A stretch of 64,000 nt of DNA from Pyxicephalus adspersus (GCF_032062135.1 NC_092859.1:52634716-52698715); one strand, 5' to 3'. Counted from the first letter of the stretch, positions 34,738 through 47,401 are shown. A program made the numbers and translations. The notes: generated by a model from the sequence alone, not told the origin.

Positions 34738-37700
34738 CTAATTATACACAGTAATAATTTTCCCCCAGAATGTTGTAATCAGGGGGCAAGAGCTCCAAAT
34801 ATGTAACATCGACCTGTTAAGGTCACCGCATCGCCAACACTTAGGAGAGTAAGATAGATCAAATTTATGAAAATCTTTGGGGCATCTATACCATCTACTC
34901 AAAATATTAAAGCACCTCTCCTGGTCCCTGGTAGATCTAGACAATCGGGGGACATAACAGAATGGTTTTACAACTTGATCGGGTGCTAAATCATGACCTA
35001 GTTCTCATTCTTATGGTCTAATAAAATGAGGGGTACCCGGACGAAGTTCATCTAGCAAAATATTGTAAATGGAACTTAGGCCATGTAAAACCCTGTCTTT
35101 CTGTAGAATAAGTATTTCGAAAGCAGTAGGGGGCTTAAGAACATCTCTCGTAGATCTGAAGGATTGGATACATTTTTTCAATTTAAAATACGTTAACCAT
35201 GAGAAGCCTCTACTAGTTTGGGGGACGTTTATGGCATGTGAGGGGGGGGGGGTATTTACCCCTGGTAAGTATCTGGCTCACACCAGGATGATCCTCTCTA
35301 TTCCACCCCAAAAAAAGTGGAACCATGCAGGGTAGGAGGAAAATCTGAATTATGGGAGAATGGTGTCAATGGACTTGGTCTGGAAGAGAGCAGGCCTTTC
35401 TTTAATATGTCATCTTAAAGAGATAGCGTTTGGGTGACCGTGGGTGGCGTACCTGTGGATTGAATTCTAGAACATGTGGGAATAAAAGGAGTTAGAAGCA
35501 AATAGCTAGATGTCAAATAATCGTCCAAAAGGATCCAAGCCTTATAGTCTCTATTATGGGTCCAATCCACAATTCTGTGTAAAATCGCAGCTGTATAATA
35601 GAAATTAAAATCAGGTATAGCTAGGCCACCATCCGATTTTTTCCTGGTTAGTATGGGACGGCTTATCCAAGCTCTTTGGCCACCCCATATAAAGCTTGGT
35701 GGTGGAGTTGCCGATGTATAAAAATAATACAAAATTTTTGGTAGGATATCCATCTTGATTACGTTAATCCTTTCTAACCAGGATAGAAAAAGATGTTGGT
35801 AAGAGCGTAGCGTGTCTCCCATGTTAGAAAACAGGGGCTTGTAATTAATATCTGCAGGATCTGCTAAATTGTAGGGGATAGGCACACCTAAATATTTTAT
35901 GGTTTTATCCTGCCACCTAAAAGGAAAATTCCTTTTAAGAGATGCTACTTGTTTTGAAGGTACTGAAACATTCATGCTTCAGTTTTGTCATAATTTACTT
36001 TAAAATTACTTAATATTCCAAACCGTTCAATTTCTTGCATGATGTTAGGGATGGATATATGCGGAGATGTAAAATTTTACAGTGAGTTCCTCCTACCAAA
36101 ATTCCCCTAATATCGGGGTTTTGTCTGATAGCATTAGCGAAGTGTTCCATCACCAGTATATACAGCAAAGGGCATAATGGACAACCCTTTCTGGGGCTGT
36201 TATGTATCCCAAAGGGTTCTGATAGTAAACCATTAGCACGGACTCGTCTTGATGGATGTGTGTATAAAGCTTGGATTCTTTCTAACATAACTGGGCCTAA
36301 CCCATTTTGAACTAGTGTCTACTGGAGAAAAGTCCAATTAACAGGATCAAACGCCTTTAGCTGTCGATCGATAAAAGGCAAGTGGATAAGCCTGATTTTT
36401 GAGCCCAATTGATAAAGGAAGTAGTTTTTTATATATTGTCTGTAGTTTCTCTTCCAGGCACAACACCTGCTTGGTCTAGATAAACAATCTTAGTAAGCAA
36501 GAGTTTCATTCTGTTTGCCAAAAGTTTGGAGTATATTCTAATGTCTAGATTAGTAAGTGAGATTGGTCAATAGTTGCTACAGAGTGTGTGATCTCGGCCA
36601 GGTTTGGGCAAAATTGTAACATGAGCCTCCAAAGCCTGGGTATGAAGGATGAGGAGGAAATTGCATTATATACGGATAGCATAAAGGGTGCTAGAGCATC
36701 TTAGAAAAGTTTAAAGTATCTAAGGGTGAACCCATCGGGCCCCAGACTCTTCCCGGACACCAGAGAGGAGATGCATTTTTTAGGTTCTGAGTCAGTAAGG
36801 GGGGAGTACCCAGACCCAGGCTGTCCACACTTGAAATAGTAGGTAAGGCCGTATTTTGTATGTAGTTACGTACTTTAGATCCAAAGCGAGCAGGTTTCAT
36901 ATCTGCAAATTTGCCTCTCAGACAATATAGGTCAGAATAAAATTCCTTAAAGGATGACAGAATCTCTGTGGTGTGATGCGATAAGCGTCCTGATCTCATA
37001 CGGATGCAGGGGATTGGAGAACCCATTAACCTCGGATGTAAGGCCCTGGCCAATAATTTCCCTGGTTTATCACCATGCTGGAAAAATAATCGGCGGGTCT
37101 TGTCAAGAAGTTCAAGAGAAAATTCATACAACAGGGTACGTAGTTGTATTCTGGTTTGGGATAAAACTAGTAAAATATATACAGTCGAGTTTTGTTTATA
37201 AGATTCCAAGGAGGCAATAGTTTTGAGTAAATCAACTATGGCTTTAGACTTGGTTTTTTTTTTTCAAATGTCCACGAACAACAATTTTAGTGCTTTCCAC
37301 TGGATAGGGAGAGGAGTGGAATTAGCCCCATGATCAGCAACTAAATCTTTTATTACTTGAGAAATCTCCAATATACACAAACCCGGTCAGATAGTAAATT
37401 ATCATTGAGTTTCCACGTAAAGGAAGAACAGGGTATTACGTAAAGTTCCAAGGAGAGGAAAACAGGGGCATGATCTGACTATAAAAAGTTACCAATAGAA
37501 GTCTCATGAGGTAGAAGTAAAATATGGTGGGAAACCAGGGACATATCTAATCTATGGTAGGAGTTTTGAGCAGGAGAAAAGTATGAATTGTCTCTGTCAC
37601 CTGGATGTGTTACTCACCATAAATCCACTAGGGAATGTTGGTGAAGAGCTTGTTTGAATCGGGTTATTTTATGTCTGGGATGGGAGCCAACAGTGGAAGA

Positions 37701-38171
37701 AGAATTAATTGATGAGTCCAATAAAAAATAAAATCCCCCCAATGAATAATTGACCTGTCTTAAAACTCAAAAGTTTATGAAGTATGTCCATACCAAGTAA
37801 TGTTGGGTTTTGATTTGGTAGGTATATATTTGATAAAGTGTAGGTTTTAACAAATAAGGTCACTTTTAAAAAAATGAATCTCCCTTCCGGTGCTATTTGT
37901 TGGTCCTGTAACTGGTAAGATATTGATTTATGAAAACCAATAGAAACACCTTTGGATTTAGAATGTGCATTAGTACTGTGAAACCACTGAGGAAAAATAC
38001 GGTTACATGGTTTTGGTACATGTCCGACACGGAAGTGGGTTTCCTGCACAAATAGAACACCCACTTTTCGCTTATGCATGGTACTTGAGAGCCTTTAGAA
38101 GGAACATTAAATCCTCGTACATTATATGAATGAGTGTTAAAGGTGCCATCATAGAAATTAGTTGCTACCAA
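34738..38171 (-). pseudogene. L1 ORF2 pseudogene
   Basis: ORF2 encodes endonuclease and reverse transcriptase. The start region reads HSYNVRGFNVPSKGSQV and KRKVGVLFVQETHFRVGHVP (endonuclease, 37705-38171). Next are LLDKTRRLFFQHGDKPGKLL and IRMRSGRLSHHTTEILSSFK (36950-37200). RT sequence follows: RKGCPLCPLLYILVMEHFA (36180-36250), then IKYLGVPIPYNL, WLERINVIKMDILPKILYYF and SDGGLAIPDFNFYYTAAIL (35415-35975). The C-terminal zinc-like box is CWRCGDLNRSMLHIWSSCP (34780-34850). At about 36065 the frame passes from CKILHL directly into RISIPNIMQEIERFG, so the FADD catalytic box is missing. Many frameshifts; inactive. Confidence 0.9.
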
Positions 38172-38520
38172 TAATAAGGTAAAGAAAGATAGAGAAAATA
38201 CCTAAATATATAGCAAGTAGGACAGATACTTGCTAGGTAGTTAAAAAAAGGGTGAAGGCACATGTAGGTGCTTTTAAAAACCTTACCACTGTAAGAGCCC
38301 TATGTGGGGACATGGAGGGCTAGTACCTGTAGAAACAGCAGCCATTAAACACCTCTGTACCGAGATGAAGTGAACAATATCTCAGAATATCTATTAATAA
38401 TATGAAGACATATATATAAGTAGCAACCAGCATCTATTAGCGAAAATATTAACATACAGATATATATATATGATCATATCTAAAATAACAGTGCAAACAG
38501 CACATATGTAAACACCCAAA

Positions 38521-38875
38521 ACATGAGCGCAATCCAAGAGAACCAAACAACATCAAAGTAAACCCAAAAGAAGTGGGCAAGGAATGTCACATACATGCGC
38601 ATTTCTTGAAACAACAATTTTCTTTTAGGCCACCTGGTTCCACGTGAGTGAACAGGGGTTGACCTTGACACCCATCTATAATGTAGCAAAGTCCTTTTAG
38701 TAAAAGAGAAACCATCAAAAACATGAGTGCAATCCAAGAGAATAAAACACCATCTAAGTAAACCCAAAATAAATGGGTATGGAATGTCACATACATGCGC
38801 ATTTCTTGAAACAACAAGTTCCTTCAGTCCACCCAGTTCCATGTGGGTGAATAGGGATGGACATTGACCATCGAC
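38521..38875. repeat. 200-bp direct duplication inside the L1
   Basis: ACATGAGCGCAATCCAAGAG at 38521 recurs as ACATGAGTGCAATCCAAGAG at 38721. The match continues through GGAATGTCACATACATGCGC and TTTCTTGAAACAACAA with scattered substitutions until about 38675 and 38875. The period is exactly 200 bp. It lies between ORF1 and ORF2 of the L1. Confidence 0.9.
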
Positions 38876-38879
38876 TGCA

Positions 38880-39888
38880 TGTTGCCATTGGGGTAGAGCA
38901 ATCTGCGGTAGACCAAGCTCAGATATAATCTTGGGCTGATCACTGACATCTTTGAATATACCAGTTTTCCTTTGAGCCCGAATAAGCAGCTGAAATGGGA
39001 ACCCCCATCTATAAGGAATGTCTCGTGACTTAGGTTCCTCCACCAGCAGTTTGAAAGCGCTACGTAGGGCTAGAGTGTGGTGTGATAAATCTGGCAAAAA
39101 TTGCGCTCCATCAAAATCTAATGCTTGCGGCGAGCTGCCACCATGATCTCCGCCCGGACATGAAAGTAATGGACCCGGCATAGCACATCTCCTGGGCGTT
39201 GGGGATCCGAGGATCTGGGGCCCAAAGCCCTATGCACTTTGTCGAGAAGTATTTCTGTAGATACAGGGCGGTCCAAAAGTAGATTAAAAATACCCTGAAC
39301 CGTGGCCAAAGGGTCAAGAATGGTGGTAGCTTCTGGTAAACCCTGAATTCTAATATTGTTCCGCCTGTTGCAGTTTTCCAAATCATCTATGGATAAAACT
39401 GTGGCCTGCAGCTTGTGGGTATGATGTAGAATGTGCTCCTCCACTTTAGTTAGCCTAAGGGAGATATCAGTAGTAGTATAGTCCGTCTGAAAAGCAGATA
39501 TGGCTGTCTGTGTGGCTTCAGTATTCTGCCTGAGCTCAGCTAGCTCTTGCTTGAATGATGATTCTAGCCTACATGTATGAGTTTACATGTCTGATCTGGT
39601 GGGCATAGAACGTAAAAATGCTCTGATCTCTTTCAAGACAGTGGGGGACTGTGGCTCACCTGTGGAAAGTGGCGATGAAGGCATGTCATGTGGATTGGCA
39701 GGAGTGTGGTGAGGCAGTGGAACCGCGTGTCCCGCCCACCATCTTGTTTGCCATAATAGGTTCCACAGGGTGCTGTGAAGGCTGAGAAAAGTCCACAATA
39801 TCTCTGCTCGCTGATGCCTGGGCTGCTAGGCAAGCAGAGGAGTTTTCCCCCTCTTAGATGCAGGGTTTTTAGATGTTTTCGCCAGCAT
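38880..39888 (-). pseudogene. L1 ORF1 pseudogene
   Basis: ORF1 encodes the RNA-binding chaperone of the LINE particle. The likely start is ATG at 39888 (MLAKTSKNPASKRGKTPLLA), followed at once by a stop. A later frame gives a heptad-like segment and then SIDDLENCNRRNNIRIQGLP (39118-39444), the conserved RRM entry box. The C-terminal domain follows in another frame: FLPDLSHHTLALRSAFKLLV and DIPYRWGFPFQLLI (39000-39110). At least two frameshifts and one early stop are present. Confidence 0.85.
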
Positions 39889-41788
39889 TTTAGATAGATT
39901 CAGCCACTTGATAGTGGCGTTAGGCATGGAGTTTCAAGAGATGCGTCTCTACCTGACCATGCACAAGCCACGCCCCTAAACACTTTTTTTTAGCACTGTG
40001 TACACAAAGGAAAATAGCAGAGCTCCAGTCCAAATTCATAATAGCAATGTCACTGCCTTAAATGAGTCACAATGGCTCAAAATTGATTTGATTGAGAAAC
40101 AGTTGGGCAAAATTAAGGTTGACAAAGCACCAGGACCCGATGGATTACATTCACATGTCCTCAAAAAGCGGAGCTCAGTTATTTCAAAGCCATTATTTCA
40201 AATTTTTAGAAACTCTTTAGTCACTGTCAGGGTACCGATTGATTGGCGTAAAGCTAATGTGGTTCCTTTCTTCAAAAAGGGAGCAAAGTCATTACCAGGT
40301 AACTACAGACCGGTTAGTTTACCGTTCATAGTTGGAAAGGTCCTAGAGAGTTTATTAAAGAACCACATAGAAGAGTTTCTGCTAGAAAATAATATTATAA
40401 GTGATAGTCAACATGGCTTCAAGAAAGACCGAAGTTGTACAAAACTTACTCTCTTTTTATGAGGAAGTAAGTAAGCAGGTATACAGTGGAATAGCAGTTG
40501 ATATTGTGTAAGTAAGCATTTGACACCATATCACACAGACGGTTAATATGCAAGTTAGGGTCAATAGGTTTATAAAAGTCAATCCGTAAATGATACCGAA
40601 CTGGCTTAAAGACGACATCCAGAGAGTTGGGTGGTGTCTTGGGACATTTACTGTTTAACATCTTCATAAATGATATATAGTTTGTGATTAAAAGTACCTG
40701 TGTTTTCCAAACTATGTAATGGAATTAAATCTTTACAGGATGTCTATAATCTACAAGCAGACCTGGATGTACTGTTTGATTGGGCAGCAAAGTGGCAAAG
40801 GACATTTAACATAAATGTAAAGTTATGCACTTGGGTGCTAACAGCATGCATACTTTATACTGTTTAAGGGGAATACATTTGGGGGAGTCAGAATTGAAAA
40901 TGATCTGGGGGTTCTGGTAGATCATAGACCTAATAACAGCATGCAATGCCAAGCTGCAATATCTAAAGCTAGTAAAGTACTTTCTCATATTAAAAGAGAA
41001 ACAGACTGCAGAGATCAGGATATAATCCTGCCCCTGTACAAAGATTGGTCAGACCACATCTGCAATATGCAGTCCAGTTTTGGGCACCAGTTCACAAAAA
41101 GGACATTGTGGAATTGGAGAGAGTATATAGCAGGGCAACTAAACTAATAAAAGGAATGTGGGAGCTCAGCTATGAGGAGAAATTAGTTGAACTGAATATA
41201 TTCTCCCTTGAGAAGAGACGTTTAAGGGGGGGATATGATCACCCCGTATAAAGAGACAAATGGTCCATATAGATAACTCTCTTCCCAATTATTCACTTTG
41301 AGATCATTACAAAGAACAAGAGGGTACATTACAGAAGAACAAGAGGGTGTGTCTGGGAGCTTTGTGTCTGGATTAAAAGAAGTTTAAGCTCCGGAGGAAG
41401 CTTAAGGAAGGGATAAGGAAGGGAGTCTTCACTGTAAGGTCTGTGAAAATGTGGAATCGGCTCCCTCAGGAAGTAGTTTCAGCAACTACTATAGATTGTT
41501 TTAAGAAAAAGCTGGATGCTTTTCTAGAAGCACAGAATAAAACTGGGTATTAAGGATTTAAAGTAAAGATAACAGAGACTGTTGATCCAGGGAACATCCT
41601 CATGAAATCAGGAAGGAATTTTTTTCCTGTTGAAGCAAATTGTACAAGGGGATTTTTTGCTTTCCTCTGGACCAACTGTCTTATAGGGTTTTATATCTGG
41701 CACAAGTTTATTTCCCTAGTGATTGAACTTGATGGACTTATGCCTTTTTTCAACCTAACCTATTATATAACTATGTATCTATGTACAG

Positions 41789-42770
41789 ACTCCGCATAAC
41801 TCAAGCGACCGGGACAGGGAATACCTAGAGCCGTCCCCACCCTCTAAAAGTGCTCTATGGTCTCTTCTGTTTCCCTACATTGCAGTCTGAAGCACCCTTA
41901 AGGGCCTGTGCTCATAAATTTTCAAGTAAAGTTTACTGTTAAAGGTGGGCTGTAAGGTCCCTAAACTTCATGGGAATCCTTTCTATAATAAATAATCTCA
42001 GCCCCTCCCTTAAAAATGGACTTGGACCTTAAGGCAAAATCTGCCTCTCCAAAATATTGCTAAAGAGGTTTTTAATGTCTCCCACTTTGATCTACCATTA
42101 CGTTAATATTTTCAGACTTAACATAAGCTGTAACTTTCAGACTTAACATAAGCTGTTGACATTACCCCAAGTTTCACAATCAAGCAACAAAGGCTTGAAT
42201 GAGGAAAAATGTCCACCCATTCAGGGGGGTTCTCTGCAAGCATGTTGCCAAAATTAAACATGAAAAACAGCTGAGAAATAACAAACATCAGGTTGACTAT
42301 ACCCAGGCCGCCCTCCTTTCTGGTTAGACTGGCCACATTCCTCTTCACCAGGTTCATCCTGTTGCCCCAGAGCATCTGGGTGTACAGAGAAGCTGGCCAA
42401 GACAGACAAAGCTGACATATTGGAACCAGGTAAGTTTTGACCATATCAACCCTTTCTTTCCAATTCTTTAACTTTACCATTTTGGCATTTGCAATTTTCC
42501 ATGAGAAGGTGTCCTGGAGATCAAAACTCCCACCTTTCTTAACCATCCAGAAAACTTCACACTTGTCACAGTTGATCTTAGAACCCGAGGCCTCTGCAAA
42601 CTGTTTAATGTCTGAGACTACCACCTGCACCTCATTTGCTCGAGAGATAATCACAAATACATCATCAGTATTGGTGAGTACTCTAAAAGTGGGCTTATCA
42701 GCAATGCCCAAATGTACCCTGCGCAGAGGTCCACTCGAATATATCTGGGAAATTCCTTTTGAACCCAATG
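41789..42770 (-). mobile_element. Tx1-clade LINE ORF2 fragment
   Basis: The 216-codon minus frame (42118-42768) reads LTNTDDVFVIISRANEVQVV, where TDD replaces the ADD catalytic box, then FAEASGSKINCDKCEVFWM, LKNWKERVDMVKTYLVP, LWGNRMNLVKRNVASLTRK and EGGLGIVNLMFV. The GSKIN-KCEVFW and LWG-RMN-I-R signatures are those of the Tx1 clade known from Xenopus. Further C-terminal sequence, broken by stops, continues to about 41800 (FRLQCRETEETIEHFL). The 5' part and RT fingers are missing. It begins directly where the CR1 tail ends. Confidence 0.85.
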
Positions 42771-43640
42771 CAGAGAGTGCAGAAAAATCACCAGGTCAAC
42801 CTACCTGCTGGTGTTGTCGGGATCCAGGTCATGTGGTATCTAATTTTCCCCCTGCTGTTTCTCCAATGGAATATGACAGTTCGCCAGGTGTCAATTCTTT
42901 CCTTGATCAGCCTATCACTCCACACCTCATGTTCACATGGTTACAGTCAAGGTGGGGGAGAATACTGTCAGGCCTTTCTGGACTCCAGGACTTTGATAAC
43001 CCTGGTTAATGTAAATATACTTAACCCAAAATAACAGAGGGGGCAACCAATTGCTATACAGTGTATCCACAGAGTTGTCAAGAACTAACCAACAGCACTA
43101 GTTACAATTGAGACCGACCAAGGGACCTAATGCTAGACTTTAAAAAAGAATTTTTGATCCACACCAATGCTTCCAATGTAGGTCTGGATGCTCTATTGTC
43201 ACAGGTAAGTCAGGGAAAGAGCATGCAGTGCTCTATCTGGGCCAAAATGTAACTCCAACCAAGCACAATTATAGTATCATAGTGCGCGAGTATCTCGCCA
43301 TTAAGCGGGCTCCTAAGGTCTTTACGTTTGTTTGCTTACAGATCACTCCCCTTTGACTTGGATGGCACTGACTAAGGATAACAATGCATGGGGGACCTGT
43401 TGCTTTCTGTACCCACATGACTACAGGTTTTCAGTTGACCACAGAGCTGGAAGACTGCAGGTCAATGCTGATGCCCTCTTTAGGACACAGTGTTTGGTTA
43501 CAAAAAGGGTCGGACCCCACAGGCTCAAAAAGAAAGGGGAGTATGTGATAAGGTGTCACAATATTTGGTAGGAAAGGTGTTCAATGGTGTCTATATTGCA
43601 CCCACTCTCGGGCATTTCATGATTTAATTGTTTTACAGTA
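42771..43640 (+). pseudogene. Ty3/gypsy retrotransposon remnant with RNase H and LTR start
   Basis: From 43130 the plus strand encodes LDFKKEFLIHTNASNVGLDA (RNase H start, with the first catalytic D changed to N in HTNAS), then after frame changes LTDHSPLTWMALTKDNNAW and FSVDHRAGRLQVNADALFRT (43332-43500). These are the conserved order and spacing of Ty3/gypsy RNase H (TDHAPLTWM; H-PG--N-NADALSR). After HRLKKKGEYVIR the sequence becomes TGTGATAAGGTGTC, resembling the LTR start at 8779. A CWCCRDPGHVVSNF stretch near 42812 may be a decayed gag zinc knuckle; that is uncertain. Stops throughout. Confidence 0.75.
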
Positions 43641-46600
43641 AGCTATGACTTTGTATTTTTAAAGGTTGTTGTATTATGTGAACAAACCTATTTAAAAAAA
43701 AATCAGATGTCTGTAAAAGTACAATATGTATTTTTATTATCAACAATAAAATGTTTATTTATAGTTTTACACAATAACAATTATGTGACAAACACAATAA
43801 AGAGTGTACAAACGAAATACCTTATGATATATCTGTAAACTTTTGGCCATTTCAATACCACTTTACCTTCCTAAAGGCTGATATAAATATAAATATGATG
43901 ACATCATATACTATGTATTAGCCAATGACCAGTCATTACACAATGACAGCAATAAAATAATTGGGACAAAATGTAAATAAACTTAAACACACTGTAAAAA
44001 CCCAATAACTCACCCAAACATGTCTTTAATTGTAACTAAATATTAACTTCTCATAACCTTGAAGGAACCTTGTTTAAATTATTTCCTGCCTAAAGGGTTC
44101 AGGTCATCAACATACTGGTGAAAATCATCCAAAATGCCTTTTAACTGGCAGATTTTCTAGTTGCTTGGCATGAGGAAACTTACAAAAAAGCAGATGACAG
44201 TTTGCTGTAAGCAGTTTAGTTTCAGGTTCTCTTTTCACAGCTTTATGGAGAAACTGAGGAAATGCTGTGATACTGTACTTTTGGTCCGTCAGTTTTAATT
44301 TAAAGAGGAACTATTGTCTACAAAGCAAAAAAGCACACTAAACTAAATATACTGAAGCTTTAAATAATTTTAGACTAAGGCCTTTTTTCTGCCAAATTTT
44401 TACTCGTCCAACTGCCCTGATCATAATATCATCAGGGATGAAGTAAGCTTCATTACTGGTTTGAGGATGTTTTAACAAATGGGAGTTCAAATATGTTTAA
44501 AAGCTTAAAGTAAACAATTTTTTTACATTTCAATCAATATTTCTAGAGCAATCACTCTAGTCACAGTCACTACAGGTCCAAACAGGTCAAAGAGTATGTG
44601 AGTGGAAAAGGAAAATGGACAAAATTAATGTAACAGTAAGATGCTGAGGTGGGCTATCTCTGTGATTAAAAAGCAATTGGGCACGATTTTCCAACATGCC
44701 AGGTCAAAAACTAGCAACTTAATGTACATAGTCAAATGATTCCATTCTCTGAAATAGAAAAGGTATCTTTATGTAAAGCCCTCACATTTAAAATAGAAGT
44801 GATTAAAGTTCTAGTATCATCTAGAGGATTTTTCTGTTTCTTCCCTGGGAAAATTGGTTAGTTGCCTCCTGTCACAGGAGGAAAGCTGTCCACTTGGTCT
44901 GTAGGTACGTTTGATGCCTCTTTAGGCTGACAATTTAGAATGTGAAAACATTTATGGAGAGGTGGCGAGGGGGACACTTTTTCATAAAAGACTAGAAGCT
45001 AAAGGGTACAAGGCAGGTCAGACCTGAGGGTCTAACCTTTTCTTGGATGATACACTGCTGAGAAGATGACATTGGTTTCCAAAGTTGGAAGCTCGATTGG
45101 GGAAGCCAATGGGCAAGGGACCCATAGGAAGGTGCTGTACAACAGAAGGCCATCTGTATCTAACTCGGGAGTGTCACTGAAATAAGAAGGCCCACTCCAG
45201 AAGAAAAGATGCTTCTCTCACTATCGGTTATGGATTTCAAGCCAATGTACTAAAGGTTAGATGCAGTGCTGACTTTCTTTACTGTTTTTGGATTTTAACT
45301 GCCGTTACCAGACACTCTGCTTTACTAAATTACCCCTAGACCAAAGATTCTCAAGTCTCTATGAATATTAATGCTACATTTAGTAAAAGAATCAGAATTT
45401 TTTTTTTTAGCTTTTACTAATAGTAATGTTTATTGCTAAATATATAAAGAAAACATAAAATTAATATAAAATAATATTATTTTAAAAAATTAATAGGATA
45501 CCTTTTCTAGTGTGTTTCCAGGAGTGAGTGGGTAGATATCTGGACCCTCCTTTTTAGGGCTTCCAGATTTTTAAAAAGTTCCCCGCCTACAAACCCCCAC
45601 TTTTTACCTCTTTTTTGGCAATCCAGATTTCAAAAAGTCTTTTATGACTAGCAGGGGGTTCACACATGTGCTACCGCACCATTTCCTTTGCAGGAAGGTC
45701 TCAAGCCTATGAAAGCCCAGTTTTTTTATTAATTTGCAAATAGGAAAAAATAAATAATTTAAAATAAACACTACATTTTTTAAGATATTCAAAAACCATG
45801 TTATGAGTGTACTATTTGTTTACATTATACTTGAGGCTTAGCACATTTCAATACAATAGGTTTTCCTGATGTGGAATTTGTGAATGAATACAAGTGTCAC
45901 ATTTACAAACCCATTTCTGTGGTTTACTTTAAACGTTAACCTAATATCTAACACATCTGAAATCATTGGGATGTAAATCAGTTACACTCGAAGGCAATGT
46001 ATAAAATTTGAAAAAAGGATTGAAAAGTTAGAATTTGGACCAATTTGGAACTCAGATTATCGCTAATCTTGAATGAGTGGGGAAATTGGTGTCCCTGTCA
46101 TTATAATATTTGTACAAAAGACAACATATCCTTCTGATTTACTGGTGGTCGTTAGTTAAATAAAAAAACAAAAATAAAAACAAAATAGCATTGTTTTCTA
46201 AGTCACATCTATAAATACTTGAAATTTACAAAGTACAGTTTACTTACAAGTACAGTTTTCTAATAGGGACTTTTACTTGGTACTGAAAATAATAAAGTGT
46301 TATACACAGTCACTTGTCTGACATGTAAAAAGGATGTGAAAGAATATAAAAATGTAATGATTCCACAAATATAAAGCAAGGCAGACTGATGCAGAGGTTG
46401 AAGCACCCTTAAGCAAGTGAAGATGTATCAGCAAAACAGAAGCCCCATGCAGGCAAAAAAAAAAAAAAAAACATATGATAGGTGCTTACGTTGGTGATTT
46501 TTTTTTAGCACCAACTCAACTATTTTAAAGCTCTTTTTATTACCTGAAATGCACTCATCTTTTACAATACATTATATAAAAAATGGACCAATAACATACA

Positions 46601-47401
46601 TTTTCTCTTTTAACACTTTTTAAAGAGGCAGTCACATTCAGTTTATTGAACTTCTATATACAAAAGTGCAATAAATAGCTATATACATAATAGATAGGAA
46701 AGATACACTTATAAAAAAAGTGCACTCTTCCCTGGTAAAATTGTACTTACATAAGCAAAAAAAAAAGTAATGGGATTTACTTATATTAGCAGCATCAATT
46801 AAAAGTGAGCCTTGTGCAGGATCACAATTGTGACACCTTATGTCATTAAAAATAAAGATTGTATTGAGAATTCCAAAGAAACTCAATTAATGGTTTAGTT
46901 GCAATTGTCTGCAGTAGATAATAAATATGATATTGTAAGTTGCAAACCATATCACTTTGGGGAAAAAGTCATCTTTGGCATTTAGCATTGTGCTGGTTAT
47001 CTGTTCAGAAGCTATTTACTGAAAAAGTCAACAGCACGCGCAACAATAACTTTAAGTAGCATAAAGTCTTTTTAAGTCACAGTAAAGTCTTCCAAAGGTT
47101 TTGGTTATATTTTTAAGCAAAGTACAAAAATAAATCTTTATTCCTCATTTTCAAATGTAAAAAATATTCTTTTGGTGCAGTAATTTGAAGCTGTGACATT
47201 GATTTAATAGCTTATTTAATAAAATGTCTTTATCACTAGCACAAAACCATTATCAAACTCACCCATTTAAATTGTGCAGTTGAATTGATTGCAATTGACA
47301 TTATATTACCTTGGTATAAATAATTTTTCTGTTTTACCACATAATGCTCAGGTTTATTACTAGTGAAGACACTTTATTAAAGATGGCAGTTTGTGATTTT
47401 T
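43640..47401 (-). other. Probable FGF18 3' UTR and downstream unique sequence
   Basis: This 3.8-kb AT-rich stretch follows the FGF18 stop codon in the sense direction. It has no transposon signature I recognise and no convincing ORF. Minus-strand AATAAA hexamers occur within 60 bases of the stop (at 47373-47378 and 47353-47358) and repeatedly further on, so the true cleavage site cannot be chosen by eye. The absence of repeats, compared with the flanking regions, suggests UTR or conserved non-coding sequence under constraint. Confidence 0.4.

Larger units (their letters stand above)
34231..39976 (-). mobile_element. L1-clade LINE, near full length, inserted into CR1 copy A
   Basis: This 5.75-kb element is read on the minus strand from GGGGCGTGGCTTGTGCATGG (5' end, 39976) to a terminal AATAGATTATACATAAAAAA (34231). 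It has both ORFs in order, each broken. TAAACACATTTTTT (34217-34230) and TAAACACTTTTTTT (39977-39990) flank it as a target duplication with one mismatch. The second CR1 copy at 54640 shows the uninterrupted site (ACTAAACACTTTTTTTTAGC), which confirms the insertion point. Confidence 0.9.
33353..41788 (+). mobile_element. CR1-clade LINE copy A, split by an L1 insertion
   Basis: The CR1 sequence lies at 33353-34216 and 39977-41788. The first part encodes the endonuclease, including SVLIMGDFNYPGIDWSNG (GDFN metal-binding box, about 33500-33545) and SSDHNMITFNVSC (33710). The second part encodes reverse transcriptase: KAPGPDGLHSHVLK and NYRPVSLPFIVGKVLES (39998-40462), then [19 protein letters not shown] and [11 protein letters not shown] (41045-41251), then WNRLPQEVVSA and CFKKKLDAFLEAQNKTG (41450-41550). 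The 3' end has the CR1-like frog tail TTGAACTTGATGGACTTATG, TTTTTTCAACCTAACC and a final run of CTATGTA-like units. Frames are broken throughout and the 5' part is absent. Confidence 0.9.

Noticed and set aside
38480..39181. A 233-codon minus-strand frame that looks like a membrane protein at its end
   Set aside because: Its first half is the L1 ORF1 C-terminal domain; the hydrophobic remainder is read-through of the duplicated inter-ORF region.
42771..43009. A 190-codon plus-strand frame overlapping the Tx1 fragment as a host zinc-finger protein
   Set aside because: Most of it is antisense to the Tx1 ORF2; the only finger-like piece, CWCCRDPGHVVSNF, lacks its final cysteine and is best seen as a possible decayed gag knuckle.
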